64,000 bases of DNA from Pseudomonas promysalinigenes (GCF_014269025.2 NZ_CP077094.1:4930501-4994500), one strand, 5' to 3'. Positions 30,625 to 39,328 are shown, counted from the first letter of the stretch. A program made the numbers and translations. Notes: a model not told the origin generated them from the sequence alone.

Positions 30625-30647
30625 GCGGGGCCGCTCGATGGCCCCGC
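30625..30647. terminator. Hairpin between the CorC-like gene and the convergent antitoxin gene
   Basis: GCGGGGCC (30625-30632) pairs with GGCCCCGC (30640-30647). It is followed on the plus strand only by TGGTTTATT, so termination may be moderate, but it lies between two convergent stops. Confidence 0.7.
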
Positions 30648-30660
30648 TGGTTTATTCGTA

Positions 30661-30960
30661 TCACTGCGCCGGTTTGCTGTGTCTGCGGGAGGTCAGGTCC
30701 AGACCAACCGCCCGCATCACAGCCAACATCGTCTTGAGCGTAGGGTTACCTTTCTCCGAGAACGACCGATACAGATGCTCCCGGGAAACACCCGCCTCAG
30801 TGGCAATAGTGGTCATACCCTTAGCGCGGGCCACTACACCGAGGGCCTGCGCAATGTACGCCGCGTCACCCGTCTCAAACGCATCCTCCATGAATATGGC
30901 AATGGACTCTGCATCGGTCAGCGCTTCGGCTGGGTCGTAATCATAAAACTGTTCTTTCAT
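30661..30960 (-). CDS. Addiction-module antidote protein, HigA-like HTH
   Basis: A 99-residue DNA-binding antitoxin. The N-terminal half (YDYDPAEALTDAESIAIFMEDAF) wraps the toxin in related systems, and the C-terminal half is an XRE-type HTH (KGMTTIATEAGVSREHLYRSFSEKGNPTLKTMLAVMRAVGLDL). Its ATG overlaps the toxin stop by 4 nt, so it is translated second, as in higBA-type operons. It is expected to repress the operon with the toxin through the palindrome at 31285-31298. Confidence 0.88.
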   Translation of the reverse strand: MKEQFYDYDPAEALTDAESIAIFMEDAFETGDAAYIAQALGVVARAKGMTTIATEAGVSREHLYRSFSEKGNPTLKTMLAVMRAVGLDLTSRRHSKPAQ

Positions 30961-31259
30961 TCATCATCACTCCACTGGCTGGCCAGTGATTTCGCTGTCT
31001 CGATATCTCGCGACTGGCTGCTCTTGTCCCCACCACATAACAACAGTACCAACTGATTACCGCGTTGCTGATAATAGATACGGTAACCGGGTCCATGATG
31101 GATACGCAGTTCGCTGATACCTTGACCCACTGGCTGGACATCACCAAGCAAACCATGCGCCAGACGAAAAACGCGTGCAGCAATAATTGCTCTAGCCTGC
31201 TTGTCCCGTAGCTTGCGCTCCCAATTCCTGTAGGTGGCTGTCTGCTTGATACTCTTCAT
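30957..31259 (-). CDS. RelE/ParE-type toxin (addiction module killer protein)
   Basis: A 100-residue basic protein from the ATG at 31259 (MKSIKQTATYRNWERKLRDK); a TTG two codons earlier is possible. It belongs to the RelE/ParE-fold killer group, with ELRIHHGPGYRIYY and the C-terminal LVLLLCGGDKSSQSRDIETAKSLA. Homologues are usually mRNA interferases. It is the first gene of a two-gene operon with the HigA-like antitoxin. The genes and leader look less GC-rich than the neighbours, and flanking genes are core, suggesting a small acquired cassette. Confidence 0.88.
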   Translation of the reverse strand: MKSIKQTATYRNWERKLRDKQARAIIAARVFRLAHGLLGDVQPVGQGISELRIHHGPGYRIYYQQRGNQLVLLLCGGDKSSQSRDIETAKSLASQWSDDE

Positions 31260-31284
31260 GGGCAATTTGTAGCTTATAAATCAC

Positions 31285-31298
31285 ACTCTAGCAAGAGT
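31285..31298. promoter_or_regulatory. Putative toxin-antitoxin operator
   Basis: ACTCT-AGCA-AGAGT is an inverted repeat 26 bp upstream of the toxin ATG. On the minus strand it overlaps a possible -35 (TTGCTA), with TACAAA 17 nt further on as a -10. This position is typical for autorepression by a HigA-type antitoxin. Confidence 0.5.
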
Positions 31299-31300
31299 AC

Positions 31301-32203
31301 TCACGGGTTCCCGGCCGTGAAGTCCGGCAACCCGCCAAGCGGACGGTCGAATTGAAACGGTATCGACTCCAACGCCAGCCCCACATTGCGTTGCACCACG
31401 AAATGCAGGTGGGGGCCGGTGCTATTGCCGGTATTGCCAGACTTGGCCAGGGCCTGCCCGACCACGACCTGCTGCCCTTCATGCACTTTCACCGACCCTT
31501 GCATCAGGTGCAGGTAGACGCCCATGGTGCCGTCAGGGTGCAAGATGCGCACAAAATTGCCCCCTGGATTGGTCCCCCGGCCACTCTGGCCATTCTCCAC
31601 CTTCACCACCATGCCGCCGCGCGCGGCAATGATTGGCGTGCCTTCGGGCATGGCAATGTCCATGGCGTAGCGGCTTTTCGGCCCGAAGTGGCTAAAGCGG
31701 CCGTTAGGCCCCTGTGTCAGGCGAAAAGGCCCACCCCTCCAGGGGAACGGGTAGCGGTAGGCCAGTGAACGCGGGGCCGGGTCGCCCATGGCGTACTGAA
31801 AGCGGGTGGCATACTGCAGTTGGCCGCCAGGCGCTGCCAGCACAGAACTGAGCACCTTGCTCGAACGTGGCCCTACCACCATGCGGACATGGCGCGGCTG
31901 GTTGCCGCCGAAGGCGTTGTTCAGTTTGTCGATGTACAGCTCCACCTGCATGGGCACGTACGACTCGTTGCGCACCATGAAACGCACCCCGCCGGGGAAG
32001 GTTTCGGCCTGCAGGCGCAGCTTGCCCTCGATCTGGTCGAGGATCGGCTCGCCAAGTTCGAAGGTTTTGGCGCCAGGGCTGTAGCGCTCGGAATATGACA
32101 CCACACCGGCATCATCGACGCTCTTGTAGACCGTCACACCCAAGCTCGACGCCGAGGCCGACAGCAAGGCACACAACAACAGCAAGCGGGCGGCGGCTGG
32201 CAT
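31301..32203 (-). CDS. Secreted M23-family (LytM) metallopeptidase
   Basis: A 300-residue protein with a signal peptide (MPAAARLLLLCALLSASASS), a DUF4124-like start (VYKSVDDAGVVSYSERY) and a C-terminal LytM domain. Zn-ligand candidates are His in FSHFGPKSRYAMDIA with its Asp, and the HLH of NSTGPHLHFVV, plus YLHLMQG. It probably cleaves peptidoglycan cross-links in the periplasm or activates another hydrolase. The longer spacing from the first His to the Asp differs from the common HxxxD form, so activity is not certain. Confidence 0.85.
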   Translation of the reverse strand: MPAAARLLLLCALLSASASSLGVTVYKSVDDAGVVSYSERYSPGAKTFELGEPILDQIEGKLRLQAETFPGGVRFMVRNESYVPMQVELYIDKLNNAFGGNQPRHVRMVVGPRSSKVLSSVLAAPGGQLQYATRFQYAMGDPAPRSLAYRYPFPWRGGPFRLTQGPNGRFSHFGPKSRYAMDIAMPEGTPIIAARGGMVVKVENGQSGRGTNPGGNFVRILHPDGTMGVYLHLMQGSVKVHEGQQVVVGQALAKSGNTGNSTGPHLHFVVQRNVGLALESIPFQFDRPLGGLPDFTAGNP

Positions 32204-32251
32204 GATAGTGGCTTTTTGATAGTGACTATCTGTCGAAGACTAGCAGCGCCA

Positions 32252-32270
32252 TTGCACGGCAGCCGTGCAA
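32252..32270. repeat. Perfect palindrome TTGCACGGC-A-GCCGTGCAA
   Basis: Two 9-bp arms with a single central base lie between the M23 gene start and the upstream response-regulator stop. It could be an operator for the M23 gene or a transcript-end hairpin; no T run follows. Confidence 0.55.
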
Positions 32271-32289
32271 CTGGTCGGAACGCCCCTTT

Positions 32290-32308
32290 GGAGCGGCGTT
32301 GCCGCTCC
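32290..32308 (-). terminator. Hairpin after the response-regulator gene
   Basis: GGAGCGGC and GCCGCTCC flank a short loop just beyond the response-regulator stop codon. There is no strong T run, so this may be a weak terminator or an mRNA end. Confidence 0.5.
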
Positions 32309-32317
32309 AACAGCAGG

Positions 32318-33217
32318 TCAGGCGCCGGGGGTGAAATGCTTCTGCTGGGTGCCGCGGGCGATCAGCCGCGAGAGGTAGTCGAGCTTCTGCGCATCCTGGT
32401 CGACGAACTTGAAGGTCAACTGCAGCCAGTCACTCTCAGGCTTGGGCTCCAAGGCCGCGATGGCGTGCAGATAGCCGTTCAAGCGAGCCACTTCGGCGTT
32501 TTCACCCTGTTCCAGGTCAAGTACCGCACCCTCGAGCACCTGTGGCAGCGCTGCACTACGGCGCACCACCAACAACGCCTCCTTGAGGCTCAATGCTTTG
32601 ATCACGCAAGGCTGAGTGCCACTGGACAGACGCAGTTGGCCCTGCCCACGCCCGGTTTGAGCCGCGGCTGCTGCGGTCTGAGGCTTGGGCGGGTTGAGCA
32701 ATGGCTTTGCCGGCGCCGCTGCGGGCGCCGCCATCCTGGCGGCTTCCGGCTTGCCGCTGGTCAACGCATTGAGCGAATCGTTGGCGAATGCAGAATTCAC
32801 CCGTGCCGGCCCACCAGCAATCAAGCTTTCCAACTTGCCGATCTTGGTCAGGGCTTTTTTCACCTTGGTCAGCAACTGCTCGTTGGTGAACGGCTTGCCG
32901 ACGAAGTCGGAAACACCTGCCTGAATGGCCTGAATCACGTTCTCCTTGTCACCACGGCTGGTAACCATGATGAACTGCAAATCCTTCATCTGCGGCTGTT
33001 GACGGCACCAGGTCAGCAGCTCCAGGCCGGACATTTCTGGCATCTCCCAATCGCACAGCACCAGGTCGAACGACTCCTTGCCGAGCATGGCCATGGCCTT
33101 GCGACCATTGACCGCATCTTCGATGACCATGCCAGGGAAGGCATTGCGCAGGCACTTTCTGACCAGGTCACGAATGAACGGTGCGTCGTCCACGACCAGC
33201 ACATTGACTTTACTCAT
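32318..33217 (-). CDS. Response regulator with C-terminal extension
   Basis: 299 residues. The N-terminal CheY-like receiver (1-125) has the acidic pair DD at 10-11, phospho-acceptor Asp56 (LVLCDWEMPEMSG), Thr/Ser and Lys in VTSRGD and GKPF. An Ala/Pro-rich linker (about 160-195) precedes a C-terminal domain of about 100 residues with QLRLSSGTQPCVIKALSLKEALLVVRR, which looks PilZ-like but without a certain RxxxR/NxSxxG signature. No kinase is adjacent. It is a single gene upstream of the M23 peptidase gene, separated from phoU by a terminator. Confidence 0.8.
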   Translation of the reverse strand: MSKVNVLVVDDAPFIRDLVRKCLRNAFPGMVIEDAVNGRKAMAMLGKESFDLVLCDWEMPEMSGLELLTWCRQQPQMKDLQFIMVTSRGDKENVIQAIQAGVSDFVGKPFTNEQLLTKVKKALTKIGKLESLIAGGPARVNSAFANDSLNALTSGKPEAARMAAPAAAPAKPLLNPPKPQTAAAAAQTGRGQGQLRLSSGTQPCVIKALSLKEALLVVRRSAALPQVLEGAVLDLEQGENAEVARLNGYLHAIAALEPKPESDWLQLTFKFVDQDAQKLDYLSRLIARGTQQKHFTPGA

Positions 33218-33341
33218 CGATACTCCTCTTGAACCCGACTAGCCTACCGCGCAATGGTGGCCACTTGCCAACTCTTGGTCACGCCGGGACTTCTTCGCAT
33301 CGTTCGCGGGTGCCTGCCGTTTTGCTCTGCCATCAACGAAA

Positions 33342-33363
33342 ACGCCCGGCACAGGCCGGGCGT
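33342..33363 (-). terminator. Terminator of the pst-phoU operon
   Basis: ACGCCCGGC (33342-33350) pairs with GCCGGGCGT (33355-33363). On the minus strand it continues TTTTCGTT. It lies just after the phoU stop. Confidence 0.88.
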
Positions 33364-33381
33364 CGATGCTCACGAGCAACT

Positions 33382-34152
33382 TTAGTTATCGTCAACTTTG
33401 CCCAGAACATTAGCGTTTTCACCCGCTTCACCTGCGTTACCTTCGACCTCTGCCTTCATGCGCTTAAGGCCCATATGGCGCACGTCGGTGCCGCGTACCA
33501 GGTAGATCACCAGCTCGGAGATGTTGCGCGCATGGTCGCCGATCCGCTCCAGCGAGCGCAGCACCCAGATCACACTCAGCACACGGGAGATAGAACGAGG
33601 GTCTTCCATCATGTAGGTGACCAACTCACGCAGCGCGGTCTTGTACTCACGGTCGATGGTCTTGTCGTACTGAGCCACCGCCAGCGCAAGGTCGGCGTCG
33701 AAGCGAGCGAAGGCATCCAAGGCATCGCGCACCATGTTGCGTACCTGATCGCCAATGTGTCGCACCTCAACGTAGCCACGGGGCGACTCGCCTTCCTCAC
33801 ACAGTTGGATAGCGCGGCGGGCGATCTTGGTCGACTCGTCACCAATGCGCTCGAGGTCGATCACCGACTTAGAGATGCTGATGATCAGCCGCAGGTCGGA
33901 GGCCGCAGGCTGGCGACGGGCAAGGATGCGCAGGCACTCTTCATCGATGTTGCGCTCCATCTGGTTGATCTGTTCATCGACTTCTCGCACCTGCTGGGCC
34001 AGGCCCGAGTCCGCCTCGATCAGCGCGGTAACGGCATCGTTCACCTGCTTTTCGACCAGGCCACCCATGGCCAGCAGGTGGCTGCGCACCTCTTCCAGTT
34101 CGGCGTTGAACTGCTGGGAAATATGGTGCGTCAGGCTTTCTTTGTTGATCAT
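33382..34152 (-). CDS. phoU: Phosphate-specific transport system accessory protein PhoU
   Basis: A cytoplasmic negative modulator linking PstSCAB to PhoR. The start MINKESLTHHISQQFN at 34152 gives 256 residues with two PhoU three-helix repeats, including MERNIDEECLRILARRQPAASDLR and LERIGDESTKIA, then LERIGDHARNISE. These E/D-rich motifs bind metal clusters. The start in the longer frame is rejected. It lies downstream of pstB, separated by about 150 bp containing a degenerate REP. Confidence 0.96.
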   Translation of the reverse strand: MINKESLTHHISQQFNAELEEVRSHLLAMGGLVEKQVNDAVTALIEADSGLAQQVREVDEQINQMERNIDEECLRILARRQPAASDLRLIISISKSVIDLERIGDESTKIARRAIQLCEEGESPRGYVEVRHIGDQVRNMVRDALDAFARFDADLALAVAQYDKTIDREYKTALRELVTYMMEDPRSISRVLSVIWVLRSLERIGDHARNISELVIYLVRGTDVRHMGLKRMKAEVEGNAGEAGENANVLGKVDDN

Positions 34153-34204
34153 CGTTTCGCTCCGCGAAGCAGCTGCAAGCTTCAAGTGGTTCGTATCGGG
34201 CCCC

Positions 34205-34276
34205 GTAGGAGCAGCTCACCTGCGATCGCCGGCAAAGCCGGTGTCAGGCCGCCTGCTTGGCAAGTGAATCCGCTCC
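34205..34276. repeat. Degenerate REP pair between pstB and phoU
   Basis: A sequence GTAGGAGCAGCTCACCTGCG, a hairpin CCGGC-aaa-GCCGG (34229-34241) and an opposed GTGAATCCGCTCC make a decayed REP doublet within the pst-phoU transcript, where it could affect relative mRNA stability. Confidence 0.5.
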
Positions 34277-34306
34277 AACAGATGCCACGTAGTCATCTGG
34301 ACTGAA

Positions 34307-35140
34307 TCAGCCGTAACGACCGGTAATGTAGTCCTCGGTCTGCTTTTTCGCAGGGTTGGTGAACAACGTGTCGGTGTCTCCGAATTCGATCAGCTTGCCC
34401 ATGTACATGAACGCTGTGTAGTCCGAAACCCGGGCCGCCTGCTGCATGTTGTGGGTCACGATGACGATGGTGTATTTGGCTTTGAGCTCGTAGATCAGCT
34501 CTTCGACTTTGAGCGTCGAGATCGGGTCCAGGGCCGAGCAGGGTTCGTCGAGCAGCAGCACTTCTGGCTCCACGGCGATGGTACGAGCAATCACCAGGCG
34601 CTGCTGCTGGCCACCGGACAAACCCAGGGCAGACTCATGCAGGCGGTCCTTGACCTCGTCCCACAGTGCAGCACCCTTCAATGCCCACTCCACGGCTTCA
34701 TCGAGCACACGCTTTTTGTTGATGCCCTGGATGCGCAGGCCGTAGACCACGTTCTCGTAGATGGTCTTGGGGAATGGGTTGGGCTTCTGGAACACCATGC
34801 CGACTCTGCGACGCAACTCAGCCACGTCTTCGCCCTTGCGATAGATGTTGTTGCCGTACAAATTGATCGCGCCTTCCACGCGGCAACCGTCGACCAGGTC
34901 GTTCATGCGGTTGAAGGTACGCAGCAAGGTAGATTTGCCGCAGCCGGACGGGCCGATGAAGGCGGTCACGCGCTGCTTGGGGATGTTCATCTGCACATCG
35001 AACAGGGCTTGTTTGTCGCCATAGAACAGGCTCAGGCCGGGGACTTCGATGGCCACGGTTTCTTCGGCCAGGCGCAGGCTCTGCTTGTCGCGGCCCAGGG
35101 CAGACATATCGATGCCGTGGGTATGGGATTCTTGCTGCAT
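34307..35140 (-). CDS. pstB: Phosphate ABC transporter ATP-binding protein PstB
   Basis: A 277-residue ATPase of the high-affinity phosphate importer. The start at 35140 ([16 protein letters not shown]) has a GGAG ribosome-binding site six bases upstream; an ATG four codons earlier (35152) has a poorer one. It shows Walker [13 protein letters not shown] signature LSGGQQQR, Walker [13 protein letters not shown] and the switch His in VTHNMQQA. It follows pstA by about 73 bp. Confidence 0.97.
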   Translation of the reverse strand: MQQESHTHGIDMSALGRDKQSLRLAEETVAIEVPGLSLFYGDKQALFDVQMNIPKQRVTAFIGPSGCGKSTLLRTFNRMNDLVDGCRVEGAINLYGNNIYRKGEDVAELRRRVGMVFQKPNPFPKTIYENVVYGLRIQGINKKRVLDEAVEWALKGAALWDEVKDRLHESALGLSGGQQQRLVIARTIAVEPEVLLLDEPCSALDPISTLKVEELIYELKAKYTIVIVTHNMQQAARVSDYTAFMYMGKLIEFGDTDTLFTNPAKKQTEDYITGRYG

Positions 35141-35213
35141 GGTCAACTCCATACGCTATCAATTCGTTTCACAGGGCCGCCTGGCTGGCAGGCGGCACGC
35201 TTGCACATCAGGC

Positions 35214-36884
35214 TTAGCTATCGAGCGCCTTGTATTTCTCGCGCAGGTGGTTACGGATCCACACGGCAGACAGGTTCAGCGTGGCGATCACCAGCACCAG
35301 CAGCAAAGCAGTGGCGTAGACCAGTGGGCGTGCCGCTTCCACATTCGGGCTCTGGAAGCCGACGTCATAGATGTGGAAGCCAAGGTGCATGATCTTCTGG
35401 TCCAGGTGCAGGTACGGGTAGTTACCGTCCAGAGGCAGCGAAGGTGCCAGCTTGACCACCCCCACCAGCATCAGCGGCGCCACCTCGCCGGCGGCGCGGG
35501 CCACGGCGAGGATCATGCCGGTCATCATGGCAGGGCTCGCCATCGGCAAAACGATCTTCCACAGGGTTTCGGCCTTGGTCGCACCCAAGGCCAGGGACCC
35601 TTCGCGTACGGTACGCGGAATCCGCGCCAGGCCCTCTTCGGTGGCCACGATCACCACTGGCACGGCCAGCAATGCCAAGGTCAGCGAAGCCCAGAGCAGG
35701 CCTGGAGTACCCAGGGTTGGTGCCGGCAGCGCTTCAGGGAAGAACAGCCGGTCGATAGAGCCACCCAGCACATAGACGAAAAAGCCCAGGCCAAACACGC
35801 CGTAGACAATCGCCGGCACACCGGCCAGGTTGTTCACGGCGATGCGGATCAAGCGGGTCACCGGGCCTTGCCGGGCGTACTCGCGCAGGTAGACAGCAGC
35901 CAGTACGCCGAAAGGCGTGACGATCACGGCCATGATCAGGGTCATCATCACCGTACCGAAGATGGCCGGGAAGATCCCGCCTTCGGTGTTGGCTTCACGC
36001 GGGTCGTCGCTGAGGAACTCCCACACCTTAGCGAAGTAAGTACCCAGCTTGCTCAACACCGACATGCCGTTGGGCTGGATGGCGTGCACTACCTTGCTCA
36101 GATTGATCTCGACTTCTCGGCCACTGCCGTCACGGGCCACCAGGCTATCGCGGGCAAACGCCTGGTGCAGGCTGAGCAGGCGCTCTTCGATGGCCTTGTA
36201 GCGGCTATTGAGCTCGGCGCGCTCGGCGTCCATGTCGGCCTGAGCGGCGGCGTCCAGCTTGCCGTCCAGTTCCAGCTTGCGCCCCTGCAGACGCAGGCGC
36301 TCCAAGCCATGGTTGATGGCACCGATGTCTTTCTTCTCGAGGGTTTGCAGCTCGCTATTGAGCTGGTTAGCGCGTTTGAGACGAGCCTGCAGCTCGTTCC
36401 ACGCCCCCGGGCCTTGGGCCACCACGCGGCCGTCTTGCTTGACGCTCACTAGGTAGCCGTAGAAGTTGCCCCACTCGCGGCGCTCAAGGGCGATCAGGTC
36501 GGCTGGGTGCTGCTGGTCCGACAACCACTCGCCCACCACCCAGGTGAAGTCGCTGCCGTTGAGGTCGCGGTTACCGACCTTGATCAGCTCTCGGGTCATG
36601 AACTCGGGGCCGTCATCCGGCACCGGCAACCCGGCGCCTTTGAGGCGTGCGCGTGGCACTTCTTCCTTTTGCACCACCTCGCCGATAACCACCAGGTCAG
36701 CCTGGCCGGGCACCTTGTAGGTGGCCTGAATCAGGTCGGCCGGCCAGAAGTGGCCGAGGCCGCGCACGGCGATCACTGCCAGCAGGCCGACGGTCATGAT
36801 CACCGCCATGGCCACTGCGCCACCGCTGATCCAGACGCCTGGGGCGCCGCTTTTGAACCAGCCTTTGAGGGAATCCTTTTTCAC
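35214..36884 (-). CDS. pstA: Phosphate ABC transporter permease PstA (extended form)
   Basis: A 556-residue membrane permease, much longer than the approximately 300-residue E. coli PstA. After TM1 (AVAMAVIMTVGLLAVIAV), a large periplasmic insert of about 250 residues includes a coiled-coil-like stretch (residues about 165-250, rich in Leu/Glu/Lys/Arg). The conserved transport domain with about five helices follows; it includes IAVNNLAGVPAIVYGVFGLGF and AVARAAGEVAPLM. pstC lies 17 nt upstream. Confidence 0.93.
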   Translation of the reverse strand: MKKDSLKGWFKSGAPGVWISGGAVAMAVIMTVGLLAVIAVRGLGHFWPADLIQATYKVPGQADLVVIGEVVQKEEVPRARLKGAGLPVPDDGPEFMTRELIKVGNRDLNGSDFTWVVGEWLSDQQHPADLIALERREWGNFYGYLVSVKQDGRVVAQGPGAWNELQARLKRANQLNSELQTLEKKDIGAINHGLERLRLQGRKLELDGKLDAAAQADMDAERAELNSRYKAIEERLLSLHQAFARDSLVARDGSGREVEINLSKVVHAIQPNGMSVLSKLGTYFAKVWEFLSDDPREANTEGGIFPAIFGTVMMTLIMAVIVTPFGVLAAVYLREYARQGPVTRLIRIAVNNLAGVPAIVYGVFGLGFFVYVLGGSIDRLFFPEALPAPTLGTPGLLWASLTLALLAVPVVIVATEEGLARIPRTVREGSLALGATKAETLWKIVLPMASPAMMTGMILAVARAAGEVAPLMLVGVVKLAPSLPLDGNYPYLHLDQKIMHLGFHIYDVGFQSPNVEAARPLVYATALLLVLVIATLNLSAVWIRNHLREKYKALDS

Positions 36885-36901
36885 GGATCGCTACCTTTCT
36901 A

Positions 36902-39190
36902 TCAAAGCGACGAGTATTTCTTGCGCAGACGCTGGCGAATCAGCTCGGCCAAGGTGTTCATGACGAAGGTGAACATCAGCAGCACGAGGGCGGCGAGGAA
37001 CAGCACACGGTAGTGGCTACCGCCCACCTCCGACTCGGGCATTTCCACAGCCACGTTGGCGGCCAGGGTGCGCATGCCCTCGAACAGGTTCAGCTCCATC
37101 ACCGGAGTGTTGCCGGTGGCCATCAGCACGATCATGGTCTCGCCCACTGCCCGGCCCATGCCGATCATCAATGCCGAGAAAATGCCTGGGCTGGCGGTGA
37201 GTATCACCACGCGGGTCAGGGTCTGCCATGGCGTCGCGCCCAGGGCCAGAGAGCCCAGGGTGAGGCTGCGTGGCACGCTGAACACGGCGTCTTCGGCGAT
37301 CGAGTAGATGTTGGGGATGACCGCGAACCCCATGGCGATGCCGACCACCAGGGCGTTGCGCTGGTCATAGCGGATACCCAGGGTGTTGGTGATCCACAGG
37401 CGCATGTCACCACCGAAGAACCAGCTTTCGAGCAATGGGCTGACCGCCAGGGCGAACCAGCCGATGGCCAGGATCACCGGGATCAGGATCGCCGCTTCCC
37501 AGCCGTCAGGGATACGCAGGCGGATCGACTCCGGCAGCCGGCTCCAGGCGAAGCCCGTCAGCAGAATGCCCAGCGGCATGATCAGGAACAGGCTGAAGAC
37601 GCCGGGCAAGTGGCCTTCCAGGTAAGGGGCCAGGAACAGCCCGGCGAAGAAGCCCAGGATCACCGTTGGCATCGCTTCCATCAGTTCGATCACCGGCTTG
37701 ACCTTGCGGCGCATGCCAGGGGCCATGAAGTAGGCGGTATAAATGGCAGCGGCAATGGCCAGCGGGGCCGCCAGGATCATCGCGTAGAATGCTGCCTTGA
37801 GCGTACCGAAGGTCAGAGGCGAGAGGCTCAGCTTGGGCTCGAAGTCGGTGTTGGACGCCGTCGACTGCCAGACGTACTGGGGTGCGTCGTAGTTTTCATA
37901 CCAGACTTTGCCCCACAAGGCGCTGAAGGAGATTTCCGGGTGCGGGTTGCGCAGGCTCAACGGCAGTAGTTTGCCGCCTTCTTCGATGACAATGCGGTTG
38001 GCGCGTGGTGAAAGGGCCAGGACGCCAGCACCCTCGGCCACCGGCTCGACCAGCAAGGTGCGGTGCGCGGTACTGTGGAACACGCCAAGCTTGCCGTCGG
38101 CATCCAGAGCGATGAAACCCTTGCGGCGCTCTTCGGCATCGATCTGAGCGATCGCTGCCTTACCCAGCTGGAAGGTACGAATCTGCTTGAAGCGCTGCTC
38201 ACCATCCGGGTCGCGGGCCATGAACCACTGAGCCAGGCCGCCCTTGGAGTCCCCTATGATCAGCGATACCCCCCCAACCAGTTGGGTAGCGGCGGTGATT
38301 TCGGTATCGCCGCTCTCGGACAGCTTGTAGCGGCCGTTGAGGCTCTTGTCCCGCAGGCTGAAGACATCGGCAGTGGCGCGGCCGTTGATCACGTACAGCC
38401 ATTGTTGGCGCGGATCGATGAAGATGTTCTTCACCGCTTCGGTCATCTGCGGCAGTTCAATGCGGTTTTGCTCGGTGGTGGTTTCACCGGTCAGCATGTT
38501 TTCACTGCGCGACAGCTCGACCACTTGCAGGTGCGCACCGGTAGAGCCGGCTAGCATCAGCGTATCGCCGTTGACGTTGACGCTCACGTGTTCCAGCGCG
38601 CGGCCCTGGTCATCGAGCACCAACGGTTGCTGGCCATACGGATAGTCGATAGCGGGGCTGATGGTCTTTTTGTTGTTCGGGTAGGTGACTTTATAAGCGT
38701 GGTGGAATACCAGTGCCTGGCCATTGGACAAACCGAGCACCACCAGCGGGCTGCCCGGCTGGTCGGCGCTGATCGAGGTGACCTGGGCGCCTGGGGGGAG
38801 CGGAAGGTCGACACTACTGAGCTCATTGCCGCTCTTGGTGTCGAAGAAGATGACCTGCCCCTTGTCCGAAACGCGCATGCCCACAAGGTTCTGCTCTTCG
38901 AGGGCAACCATCAGCGGCTTGCCAGCACCCTGCTGCAGCCAGGCCGGCGTCAGGGCCTTTTTGCTTGTCAGCTCGGCGCCCTGAAATAGCGGCAGTACTA
39001 CATAGGCCAAGTAAAAAAAGATCAGCGTAATGGCTGCCAACACAGCAAGCCCGCCTACCAGGACATACCAACGGGTCAGGCGATCTTTGAGGGCGCGCAT
39101 GCGGCGCTTGCGTTGCAACTCGGGCGTATTGAAGTCAATCCGCACGGGCGGGGAGTTCGGGGTCATTGTGGAATTGGCCAGATCGTTCAT
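36902..39190 (-). CDS. pstC: Phosphate ABC transporter permease PstC (extended form)
   Basis: A 762-residue permease, roughly twice the E. coli PstC. The ATG at 39190 (MNDLANSTMTPNS) with an AGGG ribosome-binding site is preferred over GTG at 39196. TM1 (VLVGGLAVLAAITLIFFYLAYVV is near residue 45-65) precedes a periplasmic insert of about 350 residues with repeated beta-like blocks (VIFFDTKSGNEL, QALVFHHAYK, GVFHSTAHRTLLV) suggestive of a propeller. The permease core follows. It is the first gene after pstS and has its own Pho box. Confidence 0.92.
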   Translation of the reverse strand: MNDLANSTMTPNSPPVRIDFNTPELQRKRRMRALKDRLTRWYVLVGGLAVLAAITLIFFYLAYVVLPLFQGAELTSKKALTPAWLQQGAGKPLMVALEEQNLVGMRVSDKGQVIFFDTKSGNELSSVDLPLPPGAQVTSISADQPGSPLVVLGLSNGQALVFHHAYKVTYPNNKKTISPAIDYPYGQQPLVLDDQGRALEHVSVNVNGDTLMLAGSTGAHLQVVELSRSENMLTGETTTEQNRIELPQMTEAVKNIFIDPRQQWLYVINGRATADVFSLRDKSLNGRYKLSESGDTEITAATQLVGGVSLIIGDSKGGLAQWFMARDPDGEQRFKQIRTFQLGKAAIAQIDAEERRKGFIALDADGKLGVFHSTAHRTLLVEPVAEGAGVLALSPRANRIVIEEGGKLLPLSLRNPHPEISFSALWGKVWYENYDAPQYVWQSTASNTDFEPKLSLSPLTFGTLKAAFYAMILAAPLAIAAAIYTAYFMAPGMRRKVKPVIELMEAMPTVILGFFAGLFLAPYLEGHLPGVFSLFLIMPLGILLTGFAWSRLPESIRLRIPDGWEAAILIPVILAIGWFALAVSPLLESWFFGGDMRLWITNTLGIRYDQRNALVVGIAMGFAVIPNIYSIAEDAVFSVPRSLTLGSLALGATPWQTLTRVVILTASPGIFSALMIGMGRAVGETMIVLMATGNTPVMELNLFEGMRTLAANVAVEMPESEVGGSHYRVLFLAALVLLMFTFVMNTLAELIRQRLRKKYSSL

Positions 39191-39212
39191 GCGCACACCC
39201 TAGCGGTCCTGT

Positions 39213-39230
39213 ATGACAAAAACATGACAG
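39213..39230 (-). promoter_or_regulatory. Pho box upstream of pstC
   Basis: Read on the minus strand: CTGTCAT-GTTT-TTGTCAT, 13 of 14 matches to the Pho box. A further CGTCAA-like half lies 11 bp upstream, giving three repeats in phase. It ends 23 bp before the pstC ATG, giving pstCAB-phoU a PhoB-dependent promoter separate from that of pstS. Confidence 0.85.
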
Positions 39231-39292
39231 TGAGTTGACGCAAAAAAGCCCGCCGCTCAGGAACCCTGGCAACGGACTGGGAAGTCGTGGAA

Positions 39293-39316
39293 GAGGCCGG
39301 TAGCAGCGCCGGCCTC
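39293..39316 (-). terminator. Hairpin between pstS and pstC
   Basis: GAGGCCGG (39293-39300) pairs with CCGGCCTC (39309-39316) 12 nt after the pstS stop. It has no T run, so it probably gives partial termination or 3'-end protection, which would keep pstS mRNA in excess over pstCAB. Confidence 0.6.
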
Positions 39317-39328
39317 AACCCCAATTAC

